From an uncultured Gammaproteobacteria bacterium (lineage in GTDB: Bacteria; Pseudomonadota; Gammaproteobacteria; GCA-2729495), in assembly GCA_947258805.1 (NCBI GenBank), contig CAMYJV010000021.1, positions 1 to 33,876 of the forward strand: a stretch of DNA of 33,876 bases, read 5' to 3'. Positions 23,524 through 31,256 of the stretch are shown piece by piece. The notes beneath the pieces were generated by a model, which was given only the letters and a program-made list of their open reading frames with translations, had not been told where the DNA came from and searched no databases. The translations under genes and the position numbers were made by a program. Every line of letters starts with the position of its first letter. Within the stretch, counting starts at the first letter, position 1.

Positions 23524-23670
23524 TCATTCCTTCGGCGGCGTTTCCTTGCGCGTTGCCCCCTGCCGTCGATCTTCTTCTTTCACGCGCTTGCGGTCGTACT
23601 TGCTGCGGTCCTTCTGCGGCCCCGATTTGCGAAGGATTTCCGGCGGTGGCGGTGTTTTTCGCTTGCCCAT
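23524..23670 (-). CDS. Small basic Pro-rich protein, 48 residues
   Basis: MGKRKTPPPPEILRKSGPQK then DRSKYDRKRVKEEDRRQGATRKETPPKE: a Pro-rich segment (TPPPPEILRKSGP) followed by a highly charged basic tail. I recall short proteins with a PPPxxLRKxGxHxD-like start in gammaproteobacteria, but cannot verify it here. A TAGAAT box (23678-23683, minus strand) ends 7 bp before the ATG, the same leaderless arrangement as several neighbours, which supports it as a real gene. No signal or membrane segment; a nucleic-acid-binding or ribosome-associated role is possible from charge but unproven. Confidence 0.5.
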   Translation of the reverse strand: MGKRKTPPPPEILRKSGPQKDRSKYDRKRVKEEDRRQGATRKETPPKE

Positions 23671-23730
23671 GGGGAGGATTCTAAACGGCGTGGCATCATT
23701 CGCTCCCACGCCTGCCTGAGACTCCCGTCT

Positions 23731-25503
23731 GTGACCAATGACCAGCTGATCCTGTTTGCACTGCTTGGCCTGGTATTCGTCTTCCTGGTCTGGGGACGCT
23801 GGCGCTATGACCTCGTGGCCTTTATCGCGCTGCTGGCTGCGCTGCTGACTGGCATCGTGCCGGTGGATCGGGCCTTCTCGGGTTTCGGCCATCCTGCCAC
23901 CGTGATTATTGCGCTGGTGCTGATCGTGAGCCGCGGCCTGTCCAACTCCGGCGCCATCGAGCTGCTGGCGCGCTTCGTGGTGAATCGCGGCCGCAGCCTC
24001 GGCACGCACATCGGCGTCATGGGCGGGCTGGCCGCCGCGCTGTCCGCGTTGATGAACAATGTCGCGGCGCTCGCCATGCTGATGCCGCTGGAACTGCAGG
24101 CGGCAGAAAAGGCCGGGCGCAGCCCATCCCTGAGCCTGATGCCCATTTCCTTTGCGTCGATACTCGGCGGCATGATCACGCTGATCGGTACGCCGCCGAA
24201 CATCGTGATTGCGGAGTACCGCGCCGAAGCACTGGGTGCGCCGTACCGGATGTTTGACTTCACGCCTGTTGGCCTGGCCTGCGCGGTGGCTGGCCTTCTG
24301 TTCGTGACCCTCGTCGGCTGGCGCCTGTTGCCGCCGTCGCGCCATGCGCCAGGCAGCGGCAAAGCGCTATTCGATCTCGCCAACTACATTGCCGAGGTGA
24401 GCGTGCCGAAAGGGTCCAGTGTCATCGGCAAGCGGGTGGCCGAACTGGATGAGACGGCGGCCGAGGCGGATGTGGATATCGTCGGCCTGATCCGGCGCGG
24501 CCAGCGCATGCCGGGTCTCGCGCGCCGGACCGAGATCCGGGCCGGCGACGTGCTGGTGCTGGAAGCGCGGCCGGAAAAGATCGAGGACTTCATCGGTGCG
24601 GCGGGTCTGGAGCATGTCAGTTCGGGCACGAGCGCGCTCAATGCGGAAGACCTGTCCCTGGTGGAGGCGGTGGTGCCGGAATCTTCCCGGCTGGCCGGCC
24701 GGACGGCCCGCTCTGTGCGCCTGCTGTACCGCTATGGCGTCGCGCTGGTGGGCGTATCGCGCGAAGGACAGCGTTTCCGCGAACGGGTGCGCGATCTGGA
24801 ATTGCGGCCCGGCGACGTGCTGCTGTTGCTCGGCACGGATGAACGCGTGGGCGATGCAATTATCCGACTGGGTTGCCTGCCGCTGCGCGACCGTGGTCAG
24901 CGCGTGATTCAGCGCCACAAGGTCTGGCTCGCGGTGGGTATCTTTGCCGCCGCAATTTTGTTGGCCGGGTCCGGGCTCATTTACCTGCCGGTGGCCCTGG
25001 GCTGTGTCGTCGCGCTGATGGCATTGACCAATATCGTGCCGCTGCGCGAGATTTACGTCTCCATTGAGTGGCCGGTGATCGTGCTACTCGGCAGTATGAT
25101 TCCCATCGGTGGCGCACTGGAAGCGACGGGCGGCACGCAGCTGATCGCCACGGGGCTGGTGGATGTTGCCAGCGGGTTTTCGCCAGTGGTGGTGCTGACC
25201 CTGCTGATTATCGTGACGATGACGCTGTCGGACGTGATGAACAACACTGCCACGGCGGTTATCGCCGCACCGGTGGCCGTGGAAATTGCCAGCCAGCTTG
25301 AGGTGAACCCCGACCCGTTCCTGATGGGCGTTGCGGTGGCCGCGAGCTGCGCCTTTCTCACCCCCATCGGCCACAAGAACAACACGCTGATCATGGGTCC
25401 CGGTGGTTACCGCTTCGGCGACTACTGGCGGATGGGCCTGCCGCTGGAAGTCCTCGTGGTCGTGGTGTCGGTGCCCGCCATTCTGATCTTCTGGCCGCTG
25501 TAG
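23731..25503 (+). CDS. SLC13-family permease with two TrkA-C domains
   Basis: 590 residues. The GTG at 23731 is the only in-frame start that gives the expected N-terminus (VTNDQLILFALLGLVFVFLVWG). About 11-12 membrane segments are split by a cytoplasmic pair of TrkA-C (RCK-C) domains at about 205-290 and 300-385 (VIGKRVAEL...DIVGLIRRGQ...GDVLVLEA and LAGRTARSVRLLYRYGVALVGVSREG...GDVLLLLG). Membrane halves contain the pseudo-symmetric motifs ALMNNVAALAMLMP with GTPPNIVIAEY, and SDVMNNTATAVIAAP with CAFLTPIGHKNN, as in SLC13/ArsB-type ion transporters. The family takes up sulfate, dicarboxylates or other anions; the substrate cannot be assigned. Faces the Rieske locus. Confidence 0.92.
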   Translation: MTNDQLILFALLGLVFVFLVWGRWRYDLVAFIALLAALLTGIVPVDRAFSGFGHPATVIIALVLIVSRGLSNSGAIELLARFVVNRGRSLGTHIGVMGGLAAALSALMNNVAALAMLMPLELQAAEKAGRSPSLSLMPISFASILGGMITLIGTPPNIVIAEYRAEALGAPYRMFDFTPVGLACAVAGLLFVTLVGWRLLPPSRHAPGSGKALFDLANYIAEVSVPKGSSVIGKRVAELDETAAEADVDIVGLIRRGQRMPGLARRTEIRAGDVLVLEARPEKIEDFIGAAGLEHVSSGTSALNAEDLSLVEAVVPESSRLAGRTARSVRLLYRYGVALVGVSREGQRFRERVRDLELRPGDVLLLLGTDERVGDAIIRLGCLPLRDRGQRVIQRHKVWLAVGIFAAAILLAGSGLIYLPVALGCVVALMALTNIVPLREIYVSIEWPVIVLLGSMIPIGGALEATGGTQLIATGLVDVASGFSPVVVLTLLIIVTMTLSDVMNNTATAVIAAPVAVEIASQLEVNPDPFLMGVAVAASCAFLTPIGHKNNTLIMGPGGYRFGDYWRMGLPLEVLVVVVSVPAILIFWPL

Positions 25504-25534
25504 AGCGGGGAGTCTTGTTGGTGGGGGGTCAGGT

Positions 25535-25584
25535 TGCCCCGTTGATCCGGTGGATCCGCGTTAGCCTTGTGGAGGAATAAGCGG
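25535..25584. repeat. 50-bp repeat, copy C (downstream of Rieske gene 1)
   Basis: Aligns without gaps to copies A (26899-26948) and B (25594-25643), sharing the TGCCCCGTTG start and the TGGATCCGCG core. Read on the minus strand it even gives PLIPPQG followed by a stop, echoing the Rieske C-termini PLLRPQS and PLLPPQD, although it belongs to no open gene. Confidence 0.8.
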
Positions 25585-25593
25585 TGGGTATAG

Positions 25594-25643
25594 TGCCCTG
25601 CCGGCCTGGTGGATCCGGGCTAGCTTTGCGGGCGCAACAGCGG
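25594..25643. repeat. 50-bp repeat, copy B (contains Rieske gene 1 stop codon)
   Basis: Spans the last seven codons and stop of the Rieske gene ending at 25620 plus its 3' flank. Core TGGATCCGGG. See copy C at 25535 for alignment. Confidence 0.8.
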
Positions 25644-26720
25644 AATTGGTTCCAAGACCCAGTTGCCCGACGTGCGCCGGTCGGGGCACGGGATCGAGTA
25701 GGCCACGTCGCCATGGCGCGCCCGCATCGCGTGCCGGTCAATCTGCCAGCCGCGCGCCCCCCAGTCGGCCAGTTGTTCGCGGAAGCGCACGACCACCTGG
25801 TCCGACGGCGTCATGATTTCCCGGGTCAGCGTGTCGGGGGTGCGTACCGGCCACAAGGCTTCCAGGATGCCGATGTCCTCCTGGGTGATCCGCAGGTTCA
25901 CCTGCATGATCCGCTCGTCCTTATCGGCGTCCAACAGCCAGTTGCGCATGTTCAGGAAATAGATACGCGTGTGCGAATCATTGACCGGCGCCTCGAAGAA
26001 GTACTGCACCAGGTTGCTGTCCTTATTGACGAAAATCGATGTGACCAGCCCGTTGGGTCCATGAAACCACGAGCCGGCGCGCAGCTCACCGGTGCGGTTG
26101 CGGTCTTTCGCAAACTCGGTCATCTCCAGCACCGGATCGCCAAAGTTGGCCCAGAAGCGTGCCCCCCATGGCTCTTCGTGCATCTCGAAAGTGTCCTGCA
26201 GCATGGCCGGAAAACCCTGGCCGGGATGCACGAACTCGTTGTGCACCGGGTCCAGGCCGTTCTCCATCGAGCGCTCGTAATAGCAATCGATGTCCAGCAC
26301 CACGATCTCGCTGGCGCGCCAGCCCGCCTGGCCGTATTCCGGCACCGGGCATACCGGCGGTCGTTCATCGGCCGGCAGGTCACCGAGAAAGGCGAAGATC
26401 ACACCGTAGCGTTCCTCGACCGGGTAGCTGTCCACCTTCGCGCGTGGTGGCGGGGCGGTGTCGGCCATGGACGGAATTCGCACGCAGCGGCCGCCGCCAT
26501 CGTAGCGCCAGCCGTGATACGGGCATTGAACGCAACCGTCCACTAGCTTGCCGAGGCCGAGGGCGCCGCCACGGTGCACACAGGTATCGCTCAGCACGTG
26601 GGCTACCCCGGCCTCATCCCGAAAGGCAACGAACCGCAGGCCAAGCAGTTCCACTCGCCTCGGCGCGTCTTGCGTCAGTTCATCGGTCTTGCAGATTGGG
26701 TACCAGAAGTTGATGTACAC
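25620..26720 (-). CDS. Rieske non-heme iron oxygenase, alpha-type (paralog 1)
   Basis: 366 residues from the GTG at 26720 (GGAG about 8 bp upstream). N-terminal Rieske [2Fe-2S] centre: C47-x-H49 ... C66-x2-H69. Mononuclear iron site: N154, D157-x2-H160-x4-H165 in ENGLDPVHNEFVHPG. The MYINFWYPI start and the length place it among single-component-type oxygenases such as VanA, dicamba demethylase and the PaO/Tic55-like group, which hydroxylate or demethylate aromatic or cyclic substrates using electrons from a separate reductase and ferredoxin. No reductase is in the window. No signal peptide, so cytoplasmic. Closely paralogous to the gene at 26925-28037, with identical spacing of all metal ligands. 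Its last codons lie inside repeat copy B. Confidence 0.95.
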   Translation of the reverse strand: MYINFWYPICKTDELTQDAPRRVELLGLRFVAFRDEAGVAHVLSDTCVHRGGALGLGKLVDGCVQCPYHGWRYDGGGRCVRIPSMADTAPPPRAKVDSYPVEERYGVIFAFLGDLPADERPPVCPVPEYGQAGWRASEIVVLDIDCYYERSMENGLDPVHNEFVHPGQGFPAMLQDTFEMHEEPWGARFWANFGDPVLEMTEFAKDRNRTGELRAGSWFHGPNGLVTSIFVNKDSNLVQYFFEAPVNDSHTRIYFLNMRNWLLDADKDERIMQVNLRITQEDIGILEALWPVRTPDTLTREIMTPSDQVVVRFREQLADWGARGWQIDRHAMRARHGDVAYSIPCPDRRTSGNWVLEPIPLLRPQS

Positions 26721-26773
26721 GCTGGTCTCCGGCGTTCAGTTCACGCGGGCTCCGGGCTCGAGGAGGAATTATA

Positions 26774-26824
26774 TGCCCCGTCGCCTACGGCGGATCCGGG
26801 TCGGCCTTGTGGGTTAGAAGGCGG
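26774..26824. repeat. 51-bp repeat, copy D (between the two Rieske genes)
   Basis: Same repeat as copies A-C with one extra base before the GGATCC core (TGCCCCGTCG ... CGGATCCGGG ... AAGGCGG). It sits about 54 bp upstream of the Rieske gene 1 start and 75 bp downstream of copy A. Confidence 0.75.
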
Positions 26825-26831
26825 AACTCTG

Positions 26832-26857
26832 GTTCGCCCCGCTGCGGTTGGGCGAAC
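26832..26857. terminator. 8-bp-stem hairpin between the Rieske genes
   Basis: GTTCGCCC (26832-26839) and GGGCGAAC (26850-26857) pair perfectly around a 10-base loop. There is no T-run on either side, so a Rho-independent terminator is not certain; RNA processing or attenuation between the two Rieske cistrons is an alternative. The loop side (GCCCCGCTGCGG) resembles the start of the neighbouring 50-bp repeat. Confidence 0.45.
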
Positions 26858-26898
26858 TCATCTGAGGTTGCTGGCGGCAGACAGTGCGTGCGGTTGCT

Positions 26899-26948
26899 TG
26901 CCCCGTTGCGCTGGTGGATCCGCGTCAGTCCTGTGGGGGCAATAACGG
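26899..26948. repeat. 50-bp repeat, copy A (contains Rieske gene 2 stop codon)
   Basis: Covers the last codons and TGA of the Rieske gene ending at 26925 and continues into its 3' flank. Matches copy C at roughly three quarters of positions by eye, gap-free. Confidence 0.8.
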
Positions 26949-28037
26949 CACCGAGTCTAAGACCCAGTTCCCCGACGTGCGGCGGTCGGGGCACGGAATT
27001 GAAAACGCGACGTCGCCTTTCTTGTCGCGCAGCTGCTTCAGGTCGATGCGCCAGCCCTTGGCGTCCCACTTTTTCAGCCACTCGCGATAGCGCAGCACCG
27101 CGCCGTCGGAAGGCACCAGCACTTCCCTGGTGGTGCTGTCAGGCGTGCGGATCGGATCCAGCTCTTCGAGGATCTCGATGTCTTCCTTTGCGACCACCAT
27201 GTTCACATTCGCAATACGGTCGTCATTTTCGGGCTCGAGCAGGAACGCGCGCATATTCACGAAGAAAATACGCGTGCGGCTTTCATCGACGGGCGCTTCG
27301 AAAAAGTACTGCGAGAAGCGGTTGGTCTCGGAGAAATTGATCCAGGTGATCATGGCATTCGGGCCGATGTGCCCGGAACCGGCTTCCACTTCCGGCACCA
27401 GTGTGGACTTCTCGCCGAGGGCCTCGGTGCCTTTCTCTTCGTTCTCGAAGCGCACCAGGAATTTGCTGCCCCACGGCAGGTCCTGCACGTCCAGCGGTTT
27501 GCGGCGCAGGTCCTGGTTCATGTTCGGCGAGCCCTGGGCCGGGTGCACGAACTCGTTGTGCGAAGGGTCCAGGCCGTTCTCCATCGAGCGTTCGAAATAG
27601 GCACCCACTTCGAAGACCGTCAGCTTGTTGGGCCGCCAGCCTTCCTGGCCCCATTCCGGGATCTCCGGCAGCGGTGGCCGCTCGGCCTCCGGCAGGTCGC
27701 CCAGAAACGCGAATACGATGCCGTAGCGCTCGGCTGTGGGATAGCTGTCTACCTTTGCGCGCGCCGGCGGCTTGTCCTCCGGCAGCGTCGGAATGTGCGT
27801 GCACTTGCCGTCACCGCCGAAGCGCCAGCCGTGATACGGGCAGACCACCGAGCCATCCCGTACCCAGCCCTTGCCGAGGGACCCGCCACGGTGAATGCAC
27901 ACGTCGCGCAGCACGTGCGCGGTGCCGGTGGCGTCACGGAAGGTCACATAGCGCAGGCCCATGATTTCCGCGCGCACCGGTTTGTCTTCGCGCACGTCGT
28001 CGCTGGCTGCGATCGGATACCAGAAATTGATATACAT
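26925..28037 (-). CDS. Rieske non-heme iron oxygenase, alpha-type (paralog 2)
   Basis: 370 residues from the ATG at 28037 with a GGGGAAGG site upstream. Rieske ligands C47/H49 and C66/H69 and the iron site N154, D157, H160, H165 (ENGLDPSHNEFVHPAQG) occupy exactly the same residue numbers as in paralog 1. The N- and C-terminal regions are closely similar (MYINFWYPI; DVAFSIPCPDRRTSGNWVLD) while residues about 166-230, which line the substrate pocket in this family, differ strongly and include an insertion (RRKPLDVQDLPWGSKFLVRFEN), so the two paralogs probably act on different substrates. It lies upstream of paralog 1 in the same orientation, 204 bp apart. Confidence 0.95.
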   Translation of the reverse strand: MYINFWYPIAASDDVREDKPVRAEIMGLRYVTFRDATGTAHVLRDVCIHRGGSLGKGWVRDGSVVCPYHGWRFGGDGKCTHIPTLPEDKPPARAKVDSYPTAERYGIVFAFLGDLPEAERPPLPEIPEWGQEGWRPNKLTVFEVGAYFERSMENGLDPSHNEFVHPAQGSPNMNQDLRRKPLDVQDLPWGSKFLVRFENEEKGTEALGEKSTLVPEVEAGSGHIGPNAMITWINFSETNRFSQYFFEAPVDESRTRIFFVNMRAFLLEPENDDRIANVNMVVAKEDIEILEELDPIRTPDSTTREVLVPSDGAVLRYREWLKKWDAKGWRIDLKQLRDKKGDVAFSIPCPDRRTSGNWVLDSVPLLPPQD

Positions 28038-28079
28038 CTGACCTTCCCCGGACTCTTTTTTGGTGGGCGCGCATGATCG

Positions 28080-28096
28080 CGCACCGCGACGGTGCG
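28080..28096. terminator. 7-bp-stem hairpin between membrane gene and Rieske gene 2
   Basis: CGCACCG (28080-28086) and CGGTGCG (28090-28096) with a CGA loop, 29 bp after the membrane-protein stop on the minus strand. No U-run follows, so termination is tentative. Confidence 0.35.
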
Positions 28097-28124
28097 GCGG
28101 CAGTAGGGGAAACCGAAGGCGCCA

Positions 28125-28760
28125 CTAGGCGGCGGGGCGCAGACGCCAGGCGAGCCAGCCGCTCCAGAGCAGGTACAGCGGCAGATAAACGGGCACGTAA
28201 ACTAGGTAGCCACAACCCACTTGCCAGCGGGACATGGCGCCGGTGTGCCACGCCGCCCAGCTGAGCTGGGCCGCGAACCAGCCGAAGGACACGATGGCGA
28301 AACCGTTCAGTACCACGCGCACGATGCTGTCGGCCAGGTAGATCTCGTCGCCGTAGGCGGGATTCACGCTCGCAAACAGACCGGCCGACTGGCTGCCCAG
28401 CAGGTCGGTGATACCACCGAGCAGGAAACCCGCGCCGGCAAACAGCCCCGCCACCAGGGCAAAGGCAGCCGCCACCGGCGTGTGCCGGCGAAAGGCGTGA
28501 AAGGCCCACAGCGCCAGCGGCACGCACGCAAAGCCGCTCAGAAAGTGCCCGAGCCCGCTGGCCAGCCACGGCCCGCTGCCGATGGCTCGGCGCAGCATGT
28601 CGACCCGCGCATAGTCCCGCGTGGGATCTTCGAAGCCGAGTATCTGCGGTTCTACGTACGCGCCGTTGATGTTGTGTACCAGGAAGGCCGCGCAGATCAC
28701 CAGCGCGCCGGCGCAGGCCGCGCCCCGGAAGTCATTCTGCAACTCGGGTGGCTGGCTCAC
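28125..28760 (-). CDS. Uncharacterised five- to six-span membrane protein
   Basis: 211 residues, family not recognised. Hydrophobic segments lie at about 12-32, 70-90, 95-118, 145-170 and 180-205, with a conserved-looking periplasmic loop (INGAYVEPQILGFEDPTRDYARVDMLRRAIGSGPWL) between the first two. Begins with a GTG 8 bp after the decarboxylase stop, so it is cotranscribed and probably translated by coupling. Its position between an aromatic amino acid decarboxylase and two Rieske oxygenases suggests, weakly, a transport or membrane-anchoring role in the same pathway. Confidence 0.75.
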   Translation of the reverse strand: MSQPPELQNDFRGAACAGALVICAAFLVHNINGAYVEPQILGFEDPTRDYARVDMLRRAIGSGPWLASGLGHFLSGFACVPLALWAFHAFRRHTPVAAAFALVAGLFAGAGFLLGGITDLLGSQSAGLFASVNPAYGDEIYLADSIVRVVLNGFAIVSFGWFAAQLSWAAWHTGAMSRWQVGCGYLVYVPVYLPLYLLWSGWLAWRLRPAA

Positions 28761-28768
28761 GCGCGTCG

Positions 28769-30250
28769 CTAGCGCATCGAGGCCGGGCGCAGCTCGTCGT
28801 CGAGCTGCCGGCCCCGGCCGGCGACGATGTCGGGGATCGCATCGATGTCGGCCGCGGTGGTGCGGAAGTTCACGACGCAGGCGCGCAGCCAGTACGCGCC
28901 GTCCACGACGGCGTTGGACAAGAAAATCTCGCCGGCTCGTTGCAGTTCGACGAGGAGCCGACGGTTTAGCTGGTCCAGGTAGCCGTCGGCATCCTGGCCC
29001 GCGGGCAGTGATCTGGGCCGGTAACGAAAAGTCGAGATGCTGAGGCTTTGGGTGCGGGCCTCGAGTTCCGGGTGTTGTTCCGCGAGCGCGTAAAGGCGCT
29101 GGCTGAGCGCAATGTCTTTACGCACGGCGGCCACTACCCCCTGGCGGCCGGCCGCCCGCAGCCCGAGCCAGACTTTCAGCGCGCGAAAGCCGCGCGAGTT
29201 CTGCACGCCTAAGTTGTAGTAGTTGACGCCGGGCGCTTCACCGTCGATCGGTGTATCGAGCTTGTAGTAGGACGGCAGAAAGCTGAACGCCAGCGGCAAC
29301 GCATCGGCATCGCGTACCAGCGTGCAGCCCGCTTCCAGGGGCGCATAGAGCCACTTGTGCGGGTCCACGGCCACCGAATCGGCGCGCTGGAGCGATTGCA
29401 GTTCAATTGGCGCTTCGGGCAGGGCCGCTGCGGGCGCGCCGTAGGCGCCGTCGACGTGAAACCACAGGCCCTCGGCCGCGGCGATATCGGCCAGTTCGGG
29501 CAACGGGTCAATCGCGCCGGTGCCTGTGGTGCCGGCCGTGCCGACCACCATGAATGGCAGACAGCCGGCCGCCTTGTCGGCCGCGATCAGCCGGGTGAGC
29601 TCATCCGGGCGCAAACGATGTTGCCTGTCTGTTGCCACCCAGCGAATGGCCCGGGCACCGAGCCCGGCCACGTCTGCCGCTTTGTCGACCCACGTGTGGG
29701 CTTCCGCAGACACGTAGGCCGTCAGCGGTTGGTCGCCGCCGCCCAGGCCCTGTTCGCGTACATCCCAGGTGGCCTTGGCCTTCCGCGCTGCCACGAAGGC
29801 CAGGAAGTTGGCCATGTTGCCGCCGCTGGTCATCAGGCCGCCGCAATCGGGGGGATAGCCGATCAGCTCCGCGAGCCAGCTCACCACCTGGCCTTCGATT
29901 TCGCTGGCCATCGGACCGCAGTCCCAGCGGCCGAGGTTCGGGTTCACCGCCGCGGCCAGCAGGTCTCCCAGGGCGCCCAGCGGTGAGCCGGACGAAGTGA
30001 TGTAACCGAGGAAACGCGGGTGGCCGTTATGCACGCTGTGATCGAACAACAGCGGCGCGACTTCCGCGAGCAGCTCGTCCGCTGGCCGACCGGATTCCGG
30101 CAGGCCGCCGGCTGGCAGCAGCGCGCGCAGTTCCGAAGGTTTCCCGCCGGGGTTCACTGGCCGCGTCGGCAGCGACGCATAGAAGTCCGCGATCTGGTCC
30201 ACCAGCGAGTGTGCGGCGGCCCGGAATTCCTCACTGTCGATATCGGTCAT
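28769..30250 (-). CDS. PLP-dependent aromatic-L-amino-acid decarboxylase family
   Basis: 493 residues, the usual length of group II decarboxylases (aromatic amino acid/tyrosine/DOPA decarboxylase, glutamate decarboxylase). The PLP lysine is Lys299 in SVAVDPHKWLYAPLEAGC; LMTSGGNMANFLAF (PLP phosphate region), AEAHTWVDKAADVAGLG (ring-stacking His) and GLWFHVDGAYGAPAA (Asp pairing with the pyridinium) are all present. The reaction would release CO2 from an amino acid to give an amine; the substrate cannot be settled by eye. The ATG at 30250 lacks a Shine-Dalgarno and sits 6 bp after TATGAT, suggesting leaderless initiation. Heads a minus-strand run with the membrane protein and possibly the Rieske genes. 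Confidence 0.92.
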   Translation of the reverse strand: MTDIDSEEFRAAAHSLVDQIADFYASLPTRPVNPGGKPSELRALLPAGGLPESGRPADELLAEVAPLLFDHSVHNGHPRFLGYITSSGSPLGALGDLLAAAVNPNLGRWDCGPMASEIEGQVVSWLAELIGYPPDCGGLMTSGGNMANFLAFVAARKAKATWDVREQGLGGGDQPLTAYVSAEAHTWVDKAADVAGLGARAIRWVATDRQHRLRPDELTRLIAADKAAGCLPFMVVGTAGTTGTGAIDPLPELADIAAAEGLWFHVDGAYGAPAAALPEAPIELQSLQRADSVAVDPHKWLYAPLEAGCTLVRDADALPLAFSFLPSYYKLDTPIDGEAPGVNYYNLGVQNSRGFRALKVWLGLRAAGRQGVVAAVRKDIALSQRLYALAEQHPELEARTQSLSISTFRYRPRSLPAGQDADGYLDQLNRRLLVELQRAGEIFLSNAVVDGAYWLRACVVNFRTTAADIDAIPDIVAGRGRQLDDELRPASMR

Positions 30251-30256
30251 CGGTGA

Positions 30257-30262
30257 ATCATA
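30257..30262 (-). promoter_or_regulatory. Candidate -10 box for leaderless start of the decarboxylase
   Basis: TATGAT on the minus strand ends 6 bp before the ATG at 30250. The only 55-bp gap to the divergent methyltransferase also contains TATCGT (30292-30297, plus strand), 8 bp before that gene's ATG, so the two promoters are back to back. Confidence 0.5.
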
Positions 30263-30305
30263 GCCGCGTGGGGCGATGGTTCGCCTTCTGCTATCGTTTC
30301 AGTCT

Positions 30306-31256
30306 ATGAGCACGCACGAAAAAGACACCTTCATACAGACCTATCAGTGGGCAAAAGACTGGAGCCAGCTGCCCTGGGCCCACGACGAACCCACGCTGTT
30401 TCTCGCCGAGCTTTGCAAGCAGCGCGGCACCAGCGGCAAGGCGCTGGACATCGGCTGCGGGGCGGGCACCGATTCGGTTTACCTCGCGCAGCAGGGCTGG
30501 GACGTGACCGCACTGGACTTCGTGCCGAAGGCGCTGGAGTTCACCCAGGCGCGTGCCGAGGCTGCCGGTGTCAACGTGACTCCCATCGAAGCCGACATCA
30601 CGACCTGGGAGGTGCCGGCCGCTTTCGACCTGGTGCTGGACCACGGGCTGCTGCACAACATGGACCCGGAGCGCTACCCGGCCTATCGCGAACGGCTGAT
30701 CGAGGCCGTGGCACCGGAGGGCGACTTCGTGCTGCTGCACTGGCACCCGCTGTACCCGGGGCAGACCAGCGGCGAGGTGGGGCCCACGCGGCGCAGCCGG
30801 GAAGAGATCAAGGATTTTTTCGCGCCGGAGTTCCAGGAGCGCTTCTATGCGCAGGAACTGTTCGAAGATTTACCGGACATGGTGGGTGGTGGCATGGCCC
30901 AGGCTTACTACTGGTTCCGCCGCAACCAGGCCTGGTGGCAGCCCGCGGAACTCATGGCCCAGGTGCGCCGCACCTTCGAACGCAACGCTTACCAGCCCGA
31001 GCCGGGGCAGACACCGGCATTGAGCGACGAGTTGCTGGCAAAGCTGGTCGGGCCCGGCCGGCTGGGCATCTCGCACGTGGTGCCCGATCCGGCCAACGCC
31101 GCTCAGCTGCTCGCTGACTGGGCCGCCAATGCCGGTGACGATGCCGTCAGCCTGCTGCACCAGTTCGCCAGTGCAGAGCACTCAAACCTGTGCGCGGCCA
31201 TGCCGAAGTGCGGCGAGTGCGAGGTCCACTTCTGCAAGCGACTGCGCTACCGCTGA
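30306..31256 (+). CDS. Class I SAM methyltransferase with Cys-rich C-terminal extension
   Basis: 316 residues. Residues 40-190 form a Rossmann methyltransferase: GKALDIGCGAGTDSVYLAQQGWDVTALDF (motif I, SAM loop), VNVTPIEADITTWEVPAAFDLVLDHGLLHN (motifs II-III), VAPEGDFVLLHWHPLYPGQ (strand 5). The remaining 125 residues are not part of the core fold and end in a cysteine cluster (HSNLCAAMPKCGECEVHFCKRLRYR), four Cys within 16 residues that could bind a metal or form disulfides. The substrate is unknown; thiol/small-molecule methyltransferases of the TPMT-like group are the nearest in feel. No Shine-Dalgarno; a TATCGT box ends 8 bp before the ATG. Stop overlaps the convergent membrane gene. Confidence 0.87.
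   Translation: MSTHEKDTFIQTYQWAKDWSQLPWAHDEPTLFLAELCKQRGTSGKALDIGCGAGTDSVYLAQQGWDVTALDFVPKALEFTQARAEAAGVNVTPIEADITTWEVPAAFDLVLDHGLLHNMDPERYPAYRERLIEAVAPEGDFVLLHWHPLYPGQTSGEVGPTRRSREEIKDFFAPEFQERFYAQELFEDLPDMVGGGMAQAYYWFRRNQAWWQPAELMAQVRRTFERNAYQPEPGQTPALSDELLAKLVGPGRLGISHVVPDPANAAQLLADWAANAGDDAVSLLHQFASAEHSNLCAAMPKCGECEVHFCKRLRYR

Noticed and set aside
25535..26948. CRISPR array
   Set aside because: Only four imperfect copies, unevenly spaced and interrupted by a gene; two overlap coding sequence and there are no cas genes.
28059..28066. T-run (CTTTTTTG) near Rieske gene 2 start as a terminator
   Set aside because: It is on the wrong strand and side of the hairpin at 28080-28096 to form a Rho-independent terminator for the minus-strand membrane gene.
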